Below are positions 20,714 to 32,422 of a stretch of DNA of 64,000 nt, piece after piece. Every line of letters begins with the position of its first letter. Within the stretch, counting starts at the first letter, position 1. The translations under genes were made by a program, and so were the position numbers. Location of the stretch: the NCBI GenBank assembly GCA_037157565.1, contig JAZHRO010000002.1, forward strand, positions 40,134,501-40,198,500, in the 5' to 3' direction. The notes under the pieces are model-generated. The model ran no database searches and had not been told where the DNA came from. It saw only the letters and a list, made by a program, of their open reading frames with translations. This DNA is from Thalassia testudinum. Lineage: Eukaryota; Streptophyta; Magnoliopsida; Alismatales; Hydrocharitaceae.

Positions 20714-23501
20714 TGGCGGCGTGACTTCTGTCTTTATTTATATTCGTTGTAGTATACGACAGAACAGTTACTAGTTTAATACAAATTTTTTTACTCGAAA
20801 TAGCAAGTTTCCCGAGGTCAAACTCAGGGAGCAACTATAACTCTAGAAACATAAATTCACAATATAAAGTTTTACAAAAATTAAGAGATAGAGAGAGAGG
20901 GAGCAAAAGTCTTTTTGTTGGCTTCTTCTTCTTCTCTCTTCTTTCTTTCCTCTTTTCTTCTTGGCCGTTCCTCTTCTTCTTCTTCTTTCTTCTTTTCTTT
21001 CTTTCTTTTAGCTGCAGAATCTTCTTTTCTTCTTCTTTTCTGCTTCTTCTTCCTGTTCTTCTTTTTCTTCCTTTCCTTCTTTCTTTCCTTCCTAGCGGCT
21101 GTATCTTCCCTCTTCTTTATCTTCTTCTGCTCCTTTTCTTTTTCTTTTCTTTCTACTCTGGTCGCTGCCCTTTCGTCGTCTGACTTTATGCTCAGACGAC
21201 TTAACTGTTGGTTTGCTACAGTGTGGCTTCTTCTCTTCTTCAGCTCCTCTCCTTCCTTTCTTCTTCAGCTCCTCTGTGCAGCTAAGACTTCGGCCGCTCT
21301 TCCTCTCTTCTCCTTCCTCAGCTTACTTCTTCTTCTTCTTTCTTTCTTCCCTGCATGCACGCATAGTGGTTAGTGCAAAACCTACCCCTACCCTTCCCCG
21401 CGTCTCTCTCTTTCTCAGATTTCTCTCTTAGGATCGCTCTCCCAGAGCCGGGTAATCTGGTGCGGGTATCGCACCCGAGACCAGGCCATCGAAGTGCGGT
21501 GGTGGGTGAGGAGTGCGCGGTTTGGGTAATCGGATCCTGCCCAGACCCGTGGGGCGTGAGCGCGGGCGAGGGTGAGCGAGCGCGTGGCGCGCAGCGTGTG
21601 GAGGAGGGACTTGACCCTTGTGTTCGAAGGCGATCAGCCTTAGACACTTTTTCAATATAAGTGTGGGCGCGCGGCCGCACACTTACAAGGTGGGACTAAA
21701 GTCCCACCTCCCAAATCTCGCGCTCGCAGGCGAGGGAACTGCTGCCAATTGGGGCAGCCGCAAGGCTTGCAACCCAATTGCAGGCCTGGGCGAGTTCGCG
21801 GACGCAATCCGCGCCACCTGGGACTCGCGCCTGGGCTGGAGGAAGCCTGGAGCAGCAGGTGAAGGTGCTGCAGCAGCTCAGCAATGGCGGCGAGGGGATG
21901 CTGACCTGAAAGCAGAAAGACGGCCTCTCGGCCACATCAGAAAACAGGGGGAGCTTCGTCGGAGTGCGGCGAAGACAGTGCGGGGGTCGGCGAGGCGCGA
22001 AGGCACGTGTGGAGGTAGCCCTAGGTCAGACTGTGCGCGGGTAGATGGGTTTGCTCGGGGGGCAGTCAGGCGGTGATTGGCAGTGAATGGAGTGGGGGGA
22101 ATGGTCGAGTGGAGCGAGGGGAAGCTTCTGGGGTAGTCGGCGAGGGGTGAGGAGGTCTGTGGAAGTGGGGTGGACTCGCCGGAGAAGGTGATCGGAGACG
22201 GAGCAGGTGGAGGTGGAAGTTGCGTGCGGTGGAGTAAAAGGTAAATTAAGAGAGGGAAAATGTAAGGGAGAGAGAGAGGAAACTTTGTACCTGTTTACTC
22301 GACGAAGGGGGAGAGAGCAGCGTCCGGCTCGTGCCTGCTGAAGCTGGGGATGAAGGTGCCCTAGAGGAGGATATCGACGACAAGGAGGCAGACGGAGGGC
22401 GCCAGCTGGTACGGCCTAGCGCAGACGACAGGGCAGAGCGAACTCTGCTGCAGGTAAGGCAGCAGACTGAGGAGGAGGAGGTCGCCGGAGGCTTCGGGCA
22501 CTCTGACCGGAGGAGGAAGAGACGAACGGTGGGGTATTTCTCCGCCAGAGGAAGCTTGAAGGAGCTGGCAAGGTCTGCCGGTCCTTATAAAGGGTTCGGC
22601 GCACAGAGAGAGGCGAGGTGAGGAGGGGGTCGCCTCGCCAGAGTATGGCCGGAAGGTACACCCATACCTTCCGTGTGAACGGACGGCAGAGGGCATGGGT
22701 GGGTCCCTACGACGGAGGACGTCGCAGGGAACCCCGCTTCTGCTTTGAAGGACGGCAGCCCTGCCCTGCACGGCGCCATGCTCCGCACAAGGTCGCCGGA
22801 GTATGGCGCTGCGCAGAAGTTGCAGGGAGGACTGTTTTGCAAAGAACGATGAAAAGTTGGGAGCCTAAATGCAAGGGTTTCAAAAGATAAGGGTCAAAAA
22901 GTAAATGAAGAGGACCAAAATTGTAAAGTCGGTCAAGGAGGTCTCTTCTTAGGCTCAAGTTTTTATACAAGACTAATTTGAACCTAAGGATTTTAATGGT
23001 GAATTTTAATTCTGGGTTGGACCATGTTTGACTGGCCAATTTGCGTAAAAACCCAAATTAAGTTATTAATTGGGCATGGTTCTCTTTTTAGGTGAAAATA
23101 GGTTTCTAAGCCCAAATTGAAGGTTATAAACCCTAGAGATTATTTTTATATGATTTTTAGAGGGTTTAGTTGATTTTTATCTTGCCTCGAACCTCCTGAA
23201 TTGAAGTGGGTTTGTTTTAGGGTTATAGAATGTTATTTAATTTCTAGAAGTTGCTACAACCCTTTTTAGATCAGATCATCCCACTTTCCTTCTTGTTAAG
23301 CTTGTTTGACTTGTGTTTGGACCCTTAATTACCCTGTTTGCAAACTGCATTGGTGAAATTTTAATTTTACCCGTTATGATTTGTTTTATTCTTAAACTCA
23401 GAATCCTCTGAGTTAAGCCTTTCTTTGAGTCATGTAGGAGTTTTTTCTCACATATCTGGGTTAGATTGTGCTTGTTAGGGTTTATGATGAGTTTCTCATC
23501 A
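20714..23501 (-). mobile_element. Athila/Tat-like solo LTR (X1)
   Basis: 2,788 bp, TG...CA (on the + strand TGGCGGCG ... CTCATCA), with TSD CCTGT at 20709-20713 and 23502-23506. It is similar along its length to the 5' LTR of the neighbouring element with a tRNA-Asp primer site (25916-31166), which sets family and orientation. Features: a pyrimidine-rich tract of about 430 bp (20919-21350, + strand), a GC-rich middle, a TATA-like TTTATAAGG on the minus strand at 22583-22591, and an AT-rich end next to the LTR start (TGATGAGAAACTCATCAT on the minus strand). No gene is seen inside. Confidence 0.82.
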
Positions 23502-24395
23502 CCTGTTCTCTTCTGAGCCCTTTAAGATGTCTGGACTGTCGGTCAGACGTCTAGACCCTTTCCCAGACGTTTGGAAGTTGAAAATTGGTACGTAACTTCG
23601 CGTCTACGCGCAGACAGTACCGCTCCTTTCTCTTTCCCACTTCTCTCATCCACTCGAACCCTAAAACACCCTTATAAAGCCCCTCTCCCCCTTCCTCTCT
23701 TCCCCACTCCACCACAGCCACCTTCCTTCCTTCCTCTCCACTGTAGTGAGAGGGGCGAGTGCGAGAGCGAGTGACGAGGAGGAGAGGCGGCGTGAGGAGA
23801 GGAGGAAGAGCTTGAGCTTGTGAGCTTGTGGGAGCTCGCCAGAGGGCGCACAACCGGAGTGGTGCGTGCAGGAGGAGCATGTCAGAGGAGACGTCCTCGA
23901 CGCTTGCTGCAGTCGGAGTTGTAAGCGAGGAGGCGAGGCTGGCGAGGATCAGAAGGTAGTTCTGGTTCTGGGATTTTCCCAAGATCAGATGTCTGGCGTG
24001 CTGTCCAGACGACGGGTTGGACGTCTGGTGACGACACCAGACGTCTGAAAGCAGTATTCCGCGAAGGTATGTTCCTCTTGCGGATATGACCATGTAGGCC
24101 GCACCGCAACTTTGATCTGCATGGCTAAAGATAGGTGATATGGTCTATCGCGTGCAGGGATAGATTTGGGAAGTCTCGGGGCACGCCCTCCCACGCATCT
24201 CGGATGTTTGAACAGCTTACCAAACGACCGAAAGCACTCCCAGACAACTGGAGGAGAGGTCAGACGTCTGGAGCTGGGTCCAGACGATCAAGAAGGGGTT
24301 CTGGACGTCTGAAGTTGACGTAGGAACCTGAGGTGAGACTCTAGTTACTTTTAAGACATTTGGACCTTGTGCCAGACGTCGAATTTAGGTCTGCA

Positions 24396-24967
24396 GTCTT
24401 CAAAAATTCGGACTGAAGTTCTTCCCAAGTGTTGATCGGCTGGGTCTAAGTTTGATACCAATGAGATGCCTTGTCCATAAGAGAGAAGGAGAACATCTTC
24501 ATGAGAAGAATGTCCCGATTTTGTGCATCTGACCCAAAATTTTGGGCCAGATGCTTCAACTGTTTGATGTGCTGGAAGGGATCTTCGGAATTAAGCCCAT
24601 GGAATTTAGGTATAGCATGAATCATATTGGGCTTTAATTCGGAATCAGGTCCTCCAGCCGGGATTCTGACTCGAGGCTCAATGGCCACTGCAGTAGGATT
24701 ATAATGGTCCCTCATCATAGGACGCTGCGGTGGGTGCACAAAGTTTTGGAAGAGGTCATTGAGTCGCTGGAGCTGGTGCTCCAGATTGTTTTCTTCCTCA
24801 ACTGGCTGAGCCATGATGGGGGAAGAAGAAGAGCTTGGTTCTGAATCAGATGAGAGAATAATGTGGTGGGGTTGCTGCACAAACACGGGCGTCGAGGCTT
24901 GGCCTTGACGAGAGTGAATTTCTAAAGGAGGTCTTAAGGGTGATCTTAAGGACCTCCTACCGTACAT
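24396..24967 (-). pseudogene. X2 gag fragment
   Basis: A 173-codon frame from the ATG at 24967. After a Ser/Pro-rich N-terminus and an EEENNLEHQLQRLNDLF helix comes the gag core: IPKFHGLNSEDPFQHIKQLK ... MKMFSFSLMDKASHWYQT, typical of Athila/Tat-clade gypsy gag. It meets TAG at 24446; homology resumes as TWEELQSEFLK up to about 24396, where the element is cut off. It would have built the particle shell. Confidence 0.75.
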
Positions 24968-25893
24968 GCAATGTTGGAATAGATGAGTTTAGAAGGTGCT
25001 GGACCCAATCGAGACACCCAAAAATTGTTGGGTGACTATAGAGGTGCGGGGCAGATGGACCCCTTGATCAAAAAGATCGTCCACCTAAGAATTACTTGGG
25101 CAGCCAGAGAGGGTGAGTCCCGCGAAGACCCCTACACGGTAGAGCGTCCCCACGGGTTACACGGTTTCCCCCACCCGACCTCTCTTGTCACTGCGGTTCC
25201 AGGTAGACCAGAATGGGGACCTTGACCTCTTAAGTCTACCTCTTTTACTTTAAGATCAGGGTGCTTAAGGTTCCACTTGAACTCTTAGGTATTTTGAGTG
25301 AAAAAGTGACCTAATTTTAAGGTTGGTTGACCCAAGGGGGTCAACTTCACCTCTTGTTCCTTTTGAGAGCTTTTGGGTCCTTTCTTTTAAGGTTCAAATG
25401 GATTTAAGAGCCTGATTTGCTTAGGGTTCCTCTTGTATAGATCTTTTCAAACAAGGTTTAGGTACACCTCTTTTTGGGAAGATCTTTTCTTTGTTAATAG
25501 AAGGTGTGTCTCTAAAAACCCTAGCTTTTCAATCCTTGAGTTGGCTCTAGTTGGTCCATTTTAGTTGCCTCAAAATTTAGTAACTAGGGCTCAATCAAGA
25601 AGGTTTTAGCCCTAATTACCTTAGTTGGATGGACAATTAAAATGTGTTGAAATGAAAAATTTAGGCAACTTTGAGGAATTACTAAGTATAACACAGGTAG
25701 CCCTAAGTTGATTCTCTTTGTTTCTTTTCAGATTTCAAGGGAGTTTAAGAGAGGGTTGATGAAGATTACCTGTTTGTTGGAGTGTTTGTTGTGCGGCTGC
25801 TCTTCCAATTCTTTCCGTTTACCTGCACACAAGAGAGAGAAAAAGATTAGCAATTGTTTAAAAGAATTTTAAAGCTTTTAGAATAGTCGTTGC

Positions 25894-25911
25894 TCCCCGG
25901 CAGCGGCGCCA
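25894..25911 (-). promoter_or_regulatory. Primer-binding site, tRNA-Asp type
   Basis: TGGCGCCGCTGCCGGGGA on the minus strand, 4 nt from the LTR end, is the classical tRNA-Asp complementary site of Athila/Tat/Ogre elements. It fixes the orientation of X2. Confidence 0.85.
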
Positions 25912-27757
25912 AGAATGGTAACGGGTTTTTCAACCGCGGCTAATCTTTGTTCGTTTTAGTGCTTATTACAGTAATGTCGTTATAGTGTAAAATAAGACAG
26001 TTACGATTGTCGTTACTATCAAAATTTACTCGGAAATAGTTTGGTTTCCCGAGGTCGAACTTAGGGAGCTACTAGAATTCTAGAAGTATAGAGTTTTCTT
26101 TATTACAAAAATAAGAGAGAGAGAGATAGATTTCGATTTTTGGTTTCTTCTTCTTCTCTTCTTTCTCTCTTTGCTTGTCTTCTTCTCTTCTTTGGCTTTT
26201 CTTCAGCTGCAGTGTCTCTACAGGTCTGCTCCTTCTCTGCCTTGCCTTTTCCTCTGCTCAGCCTCTCTTCAGATCTTCTTCCTTCTCCTTCCTGCGGCTA
26301 AGCACTTAGCCGTTCTCCTTCGCGCCCTGTTCCTGCACACAAGGCACAGCAAAACCTAACCCCTTCCATCTACCCGGACGTCTCTCTCTCTGTAAACCGC
26401 TCATAGGAAGCTCTCCTAGAGCCAGGTTAACGGGTCGGATAGCGTACCCGTGACCAGGCTCACCGGCGTGGGTGGTGCCCGAGGAGTATAGGGTAGTGTT
26501 GGGTCGGATCCGCCAGGTCCGCGAGGTGAATCTGCGGACGAGGTGGGTGTGATGGGCGAGGGACCTCACCCCATGTGCATTCGGAGGCGATAAGCCGTAT
26601 GCATAAAATCAATTTAAATCGGTGCGGTGCTTCGAGAACTTATGATGTGAGACTAAACGGTTGCCTCTCCTTGCGCGTGCCCGCAGGAAGACCGCAGCCT
26701 TGCTTCAGCAGCTGCAGCCTCGATTCCCCTCGCTCGCCAGCTGCCTGCCTTCACACGACTCGCCCGCCTTCGCAGCAACTAATAGCCTGGAGCTCTGAAG
26801 CTTGGAGCACGCTTGGGAGCCTCTCAAGTCATCGCCAATGGCGGCCGGGGCAGCAGACCTGTCTAGCACAAAAAGGGCCTCTCGGCCTAATCAAACCACT
26901 GGGAGACCTTCGCCGTGGCACGGCGAAGGTGGTGCGAAGTGCAGCAGGCCTGGGATGGCCTAGGCGTGCGTGCCTAGGTCGTCCTGCGGTCGGAAAAGTG
27001 GGTGTGATCGATGGCGTGTTGAGTGAGTGTGGAGGGACTGTGGAGGGACGGAGGGCATTCAGTGTGATGAGGCGGAGCTTGTGGGACGGTCGGCGAGTTG
27101 TGTGGAGCTGTGGATCGACAGGGGCAACTTGCTGGAGGGTGGCCGGAGATGGGTAAGGTGATGGTGGTCAGGGTCAGTCCAGGGTCGATTTGAATGAAAT
27201 AATGTGGGGAGAAGAAAGAGGGGAAGATTGGGAGTAATTGTAACCTACTTGCAGGGACGAAGGGGGCCGAAGAGGCAGACAGCCGTATCGACTGTCGCCA
27301 GAGAAGAAATACCCAGAGGGAGAGAGAGGCGGCAAGGAAGAGGGCAGGGAAGCGTGCGCTTGGTGCGGCGCGACGCGGGGAGATCAGGCGAAGGTGGCTC
27401 TGCTGTTGGTATTGTAGCAGAACAACAAGAAGGAGGAGGAGGAGCCGTCGGAGCTGGTGGGTTCCTGTCGGAGTGGAGAGAGAGGAAGGGTTGAGGGATT
27501 CTCCGTCAAGACCGAGCTGGGAGAAACGGCTGGCGACGCTGGTCTTTATAAAGGCGGTGGCGGAGGGGCGGACGCACGCTGGCGACGTGCGTCCCTCGCC
27601 GGAGTATGGTTGGAGTTGAGACCCATACCTTCCGCACGTTCGCACGGAAGGTGTGGGCGTCGTCAGGTGGCATGGCCGAGTCCCTGCGATAGCAGACATC
27701 GCAGGGAACTCCGTGTTCTCTTTGCAGGACGCCCCCCTCACCCTATGCGGCGCCATG

Positions 27758-30446
27758 TGTAACGACCCGATTCCCGAGTCCCTACAAGACACGAGAACCG
27801 GACCGACTCGACTAATCCCAAGACCTGGTCGTCCAACGAGGAAGTAACCAAAAGAGCAATAAAATAAACTACATTCAGCATGAATATAACTAACAGTAAG
27901 AAAATACAACAGTAAGAAAAGAAACTATTACAGTATATACCACCACAACAATAGAACAACATTCATAACATAATATGAACTGCAGGTAAAGAAAAGTACA
28001 GCAGTAACAAGAACTACTCACTACAGTAGAACAAAAAGAGGTACAAGAGAACAGTGGTAACTCTACTGGACCCTACTCGGCCCAGCGTCCTCTGCAGCCG
28101 CTGACCCTGGCTGCTCAACACCTTGTCCTGAAAGGTAACGAGTGTAACACGTCAGCAAAACGCTGAGTAGAGTGGCAACTAAAACAAAAGAAACAGTAGA
28201 GTGTACAGTAGCTGTTATGTTCTGTTACTTTCTTTAATTATGTCTTTCTATTGTCTCACAATTTATCTATTTCTCAGATCCTTCACTTGATCTCGAATGT
28301 TCCTCGTGGGAACGATCTTGATTGCAGTCTTTTCCGAACAGTATAAGTAGCACGTGGTGCTCTCCTGGCTGGGAGAGTCCCCCGTGGTGATCTTACTCTC
28401 AGTCAACCACCCCAGGGTCACGGACAGACGTAACGGTGACTACGGCACGCGCGATAAACGCACAGGTAGCTAACCCGCACTGGCACGCGGTCAGTCGTTT
28501 CCGTTAACGGGTGCGCCCAAAGAACAGCACGGAACCAGTACAGGGCAGAGCCCTCTCAGTAACAGGGGTCCAACCCCTCCACAGTAACCAAACAGGGGCC
28601 TTGCCCCTCCACAGTCCGCGCACCCTCGCCTGACTACCCTGGTTCGCCCAGTGGGCCTAACAAGTCGGTGTAGGAGGTTAGCAGAACCCCAGGGCCCGTG
28701 GGGTAGCTAGTACCTCCCTACACTAGTAGCTCTCCTTGGTACTACGTACACGAGGGCCAGCAAGTCGGTACAAAGTGGCCAGTCCTAACCCCGGGTCCCT
28801 GGGGCGGCTGGCTCCGCTCTGCACTAAACAGGTACAGGTACTTCCCTTGGTACTATGTACCCAAGAGACAGCACACTACCACGTCTTTCTTTCTCAGTTC
28901 CATTCCTTTCTCTTTCTAGGAGTTCTACTCCTAATTCCCCGTAGGGTTCCAGTTCTTTTAACTCAGCACATTCAGGTCTCACCTTTCCAGTTTCACGTTC
29001 ATACATCCCATATTCTCAGACATGCTCATTTATTCATAACAGGCAGCTGTTAAACCAATTTACAAGTAGCTATTATTTCCTTTCCACATTTCCCAAGACA
29101 GCAGTATTCATATATTCCACTAGTTCTTCCCATCCTAGGATTCATGCCATACCCTAGGATCTATCATACAATCTAGTTTTCCAGCCCTAAGATTCATGCA
29201 ACACCCTAGGATCTACCATTCATTCTAGTTTCTCATTCCTAGGATTCATGCAATGTCCTAGGTCCTATTTATGGTTCCATAATTTAACAGATTATACCAA
29301 TAAACTTAAAAGCCACTCTACCGGTTACAACAGGAGTACTGAGGGCGTGGTCGGGAATCCCGCGTGCCTCCGCAACCCCCGAGATTGCAACGGAACGGGG
29401 TCCTATCACAAGGATCAAACACAAGGAGTTTCTCAAAACAGTATATAGCTACTGTAGACGGGTAGAGGATTTAATTCCGAAAAGAACGCAACTCGAAACG
29501 CGGAAAACGGACTCCGAACGAGCCCTAAACGGGTCGAAAACGACGAAACAGTGCAAAATCAGACGTCTGGAACCTCTTCCAGACGTCTTAAAAGTGGATC
29601 AGAGGTTACCTTTGCTCTGCGTGGTCTCTTAGACGTCCAGAAGCCTGCGGAGGCGCCTGGCCTAGTTCCCAGACGTCCGATGGTTACCCCGGACGTCTGG
29701 AAGTCGCTCCCGTCGTCTGGCACTGCAGCCAGACGTCTGATTCGCACTGGATGGCGAATCCGAACCTGCGCGTACCCATTTCCTCTCTCTCTTAGTACGG
29801 TTAGTCGAAGAAGAGGAAGAAATACGGAATAACTCACCTTTCAGACGTCTGGACAGTCCTCCAGATGTCCTCCCCGCCGTCTGGTTGTAAGCCCAGACGT
29901 CTGATTCTGGAGAAAATTCCAGAATCAGGGCGCGACTCACCCTCCTCTCGCGACGCTCAGCCGCGCCACGACTCGTGCAGCAGGCCTCCCGCATCACCCC
30001 GCGTCCGCTGCGCCCCCGCCGGCCGACTCTTGCTGCCCCGGCAGGCTCGAGCCCTCACGGCCGACGCCTCCTCCCTCGTGCAGCACCTCCTCCCGCCGCG
30101 GCTGTCACCGCCGCCGCTCACTCGCGCTCGCTCTCCCGCATCGGCTGGAAGGAGAAGAGGATGGGGGCGGAGGTGATGAGAGTGAGGGAGGGGGCGTAGC
30201 GTTTTAAAGCCGCGCGGGGAGGAGAGAGAGCGGACAGAGGGTGCAGCCTGCGGCCGCAGGAGAGAGGGAAAAAGAGAGAGAGAGAGATGCGCTCGCAGGT
30301 CTGCGCGCTCAGGCGCGCAGAAGAAACCGTTCGTGTCGAAAAAAAATGAATCCCAGACGTCTGGAAGGGGTTCCAGACGTTTGGTCCGACGTTTGGGCCA
30401 CCTCCCAGACGTCTTAAAAGACGTTTGAAGCCGTGCGTTCGTAACA
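27758..30446 (-). mobile_element. Solo G LTR nested in X2 5' LTR
   Basis: 2,689 bp. On the + strand it begins TGTAACGACCCG and ends TTCGTAACA; TSD CCATG is at 27753-27757 and 30447-30451. It has the full G LTR layout in reverse: GTAACA end block, ~118-bp repeat pair, and a 28-nt inverted repeat at 29561-29588 with perfectly complementary 12-nt arms. GACGTC half-sites near its start lie at about 30350-30425. It is probably one of the youngest insertions, as it sits deepest in the nest. Confidence 0.88.
29561..29588 (-). repeat. 28-nt perfect-arm inverted repeat
   Basis: AGACGTCTGGAA and TTCCAGACGTCT flank CCTC: 12 of 12 arm positions pair, the best-preserved example of the family-wide motif. 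It lies about 860 nt from the LTR start, inside the predicted transcript, so it could fold as an RNA hairpin. Confidence 0.8.
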
Positions 30447-32422
30447 CCATGCTTCGCGCAAAGTCGCCAGAGCATGGTGCTGCGCAGAGACTTGCAAGAA
30501 TGCAAAGAATGAAGGGGAAATTAGGGGCCAAAATGCATTGGTTTCGAAAGTTGAGGGTCAAAAAGTAAATGATGAGGACCAAATTGCAAAGTCGGTCAAG
30601 GAGGTCTCTTCTGAGGCTAAAGTTTTTATACATGACTAAGTTGGACCTAAGGATTTTAATGGTGAATTTTGTTTCTAGGTCAGACCATGTTTGACTGACC
30701 AATTTACGTAAAAAACCCAAATTAAATCATTAATTGGGCATGATTCTTAATGTAGGTCAAAATGGATTTCTAAGGCCAAATTGAAGGTTCTAAACCCTAG
30801 AGATTATTTTTCTATGAATTTTATAGGGTTTAGTTGATTTTTACCCTACCTCGAACCACGTGAATTGAAGTGGGTTTATTTTAGGGTTACAGAATGTTAT
30901 TTAATTCCCTGGAGTTGCTGTAGCCCTTATTGGATCAGATCATCCCACTTTCCTTCTTATTAGGTTAGTTTGACCTGTGTTTGAATCCTGAGTTACCCTG
31001 TTTGCTGATTGTGTTGGTGAAATTGCATTTTTACCCCTTATGACTTGTTTTCTTCTTAAACTCAGAATTCTCTGAGTTAAGCCTTTCTTTGAGTTATGTA
31101 GGAGCTTTTTTCTTACATACCTAGGTTAGATTGTGCTAGTTAGGGTTCATGATGAGGTTCTCATCAACGAGCTGCATGTGTATAATCTGAGAATGAAAAT
31201 GTGAATGATGAAACCTAGTATGGAATGACATGGGGAATACGAGCATGAACCCTACGGGGAATTAAGACTAGAGCTCCTGTGGATAAATGGAATGGATCTG
31301 GAAATGTGAGTGGGAAGTGTGCTGGCCCTTGAGTATGTGGTACCAAGGAGAGCGACTGTCCCCTGTGTAGTGTAGAGCGGAGCTAGCCGCCCTTGGGTTG
31401 GGACCCAGGGTTAGGATTGACCACTCTACACCGACTTCTTTGGCTCTTGCGTACACTGTACTGGGGAAAGCTACTAATGTAGGGGGGAGCTAGCCACCCC
31501 ACGGGGCCTGGGGTTCAGCTAGCCACCCTACACCGACTTGTTAGGCCCACTGGGCAAACCGAGGTAGTCAGACGATGGTGCGCGGACTGTGAAGGGGTGA
31601 GACCCCTATTTGGTTCTGGGAGGCTAGACCCCATGTTACTGAGAGGGCTTGGCCCTATACTATTCCGTGCTGTACTTTGGGCGTACCTGCTAGCGGAAAC
31701 GATTGACCACATGCCAGTGTGGGGTAGCTACCCGTGCGCTTATCACGCGTGCTGTAGTCACCGCTACGTCTGTTCATGACCTCGGGGTGGTTGACTAGGT
31801 GTAGGATTACCACGGGGGACTCTCCCGGCCAGGAGAGCTCCACGTGTGCCTTCTACTCTTCGAAAAAGACTGCAATCAAGATCGTTCCCACGAGGAACAT
31901 ACGAGATCAAGAAAGAGATCTGAAACGTAAACCAATGGGTGAAAAGAAATGACTAGTAAAATAAAATAATTGGAAAAGATAAATTACTTGTTAGCTTTTA
32001 CTGCTTTAGTTAGTTTGGTTACCACTCTACTCAGCGTTCGCTGACTCCGTTTTACTCATACCCCTTTACAGGTCCAGGAGTTGAGTAGCCCGAGTCACCG
32101 GCTGTAGAGAGTGTTGGGCCCAGTCAAGCCCAGCCATAGCTTCCTGTTGTTGTACTTCCTTTTGTTGTGAGTTCAGACTGTTGTTACTGTTTCTGTTATG
32201 TACTTTGTTTCTACTTTACTGTTGTGGTGGTGATATGTACTGTTAGCAGTTTTACTTCCTTTACTACTTGTACTCTTTTACTATTAGTTACTTAGTGTAG
32301 TGAATGTGGTTTACTTTCCTGCTTTTTGGTTATTTCTTGTTGGACGACTAGGTCTTGGGATTAGTCGAGTCGAGCTGGTCTCGGGTCCTGTAGGGATTCG
32401 GGAATCGGGTCGTAACAGCTCT

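Larger units (their letters stand above)
24396..31166 (-). mobile_element. Truncated Athila/Tat-like element (X2)
   Basis: From right to left: 5' LTR (31166 to 25916, interrupted by a solo G LTR), primer site, about 0.9 kb of leader, and a gag fragment that stops abruptly at about 24396 against the G LTR. RT, integrase and 3' LTR are all gone, and about 500 bp of the host G LTR is missing at the same place, so one deletion probably removed both. The leader (24968-25893) has no long frame. Confidence 0.82.
25916..31166 (-). repeat. X2 5' LTR, interrupted
   Basis: Two pieces (25916-27757 and 30452-31166), about 2.56 kb in total, match X1 in order: pyrimidine tract, GC-rich middle, TATA-like CTTTATAAAG (27544-27553), and the AT-rich start TGATGAGAACC. 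A solo G LTR with TSD CCATG sits between the pieces. Confidence 0.82.
20701..32417 (+). mobile_element. Solo G LTR in Gypsy II, itself split by two insertions
   Basis: Pieces at 20701-20713, 23507 to about 24395, and 31167-32417 form one G LTR (TGTAAAGACC ... GTCGTAACA) in + orientation. TSD GCTCT is at 20696-20700 and 32418-32422. The first junction is exact: the 13 bp before and the sequence after the Athila-like solo LTR join into the usual G LTR start. About 500 bp that other copies have between the second and third pieces is missing next to the truncated Athila-like element. No internal gypsy region is present, so it is a solo LTR. Confidence 0.85.

Noticed and set aside
20915..21373. 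152-codon Ser/Phe/Leu-rich frame
   Set aside because: It is a translation of the CTT-rich tract of the Athila-like LTR, not a gene.
26974..27909. 311-codon minus-strand open frame
   Set aside because: It crosses the exact junction between the X2 LTR and the nested solo G LTR (TSD at 27753-27757), has low-complexity composition and no domain. It is a chance frame.
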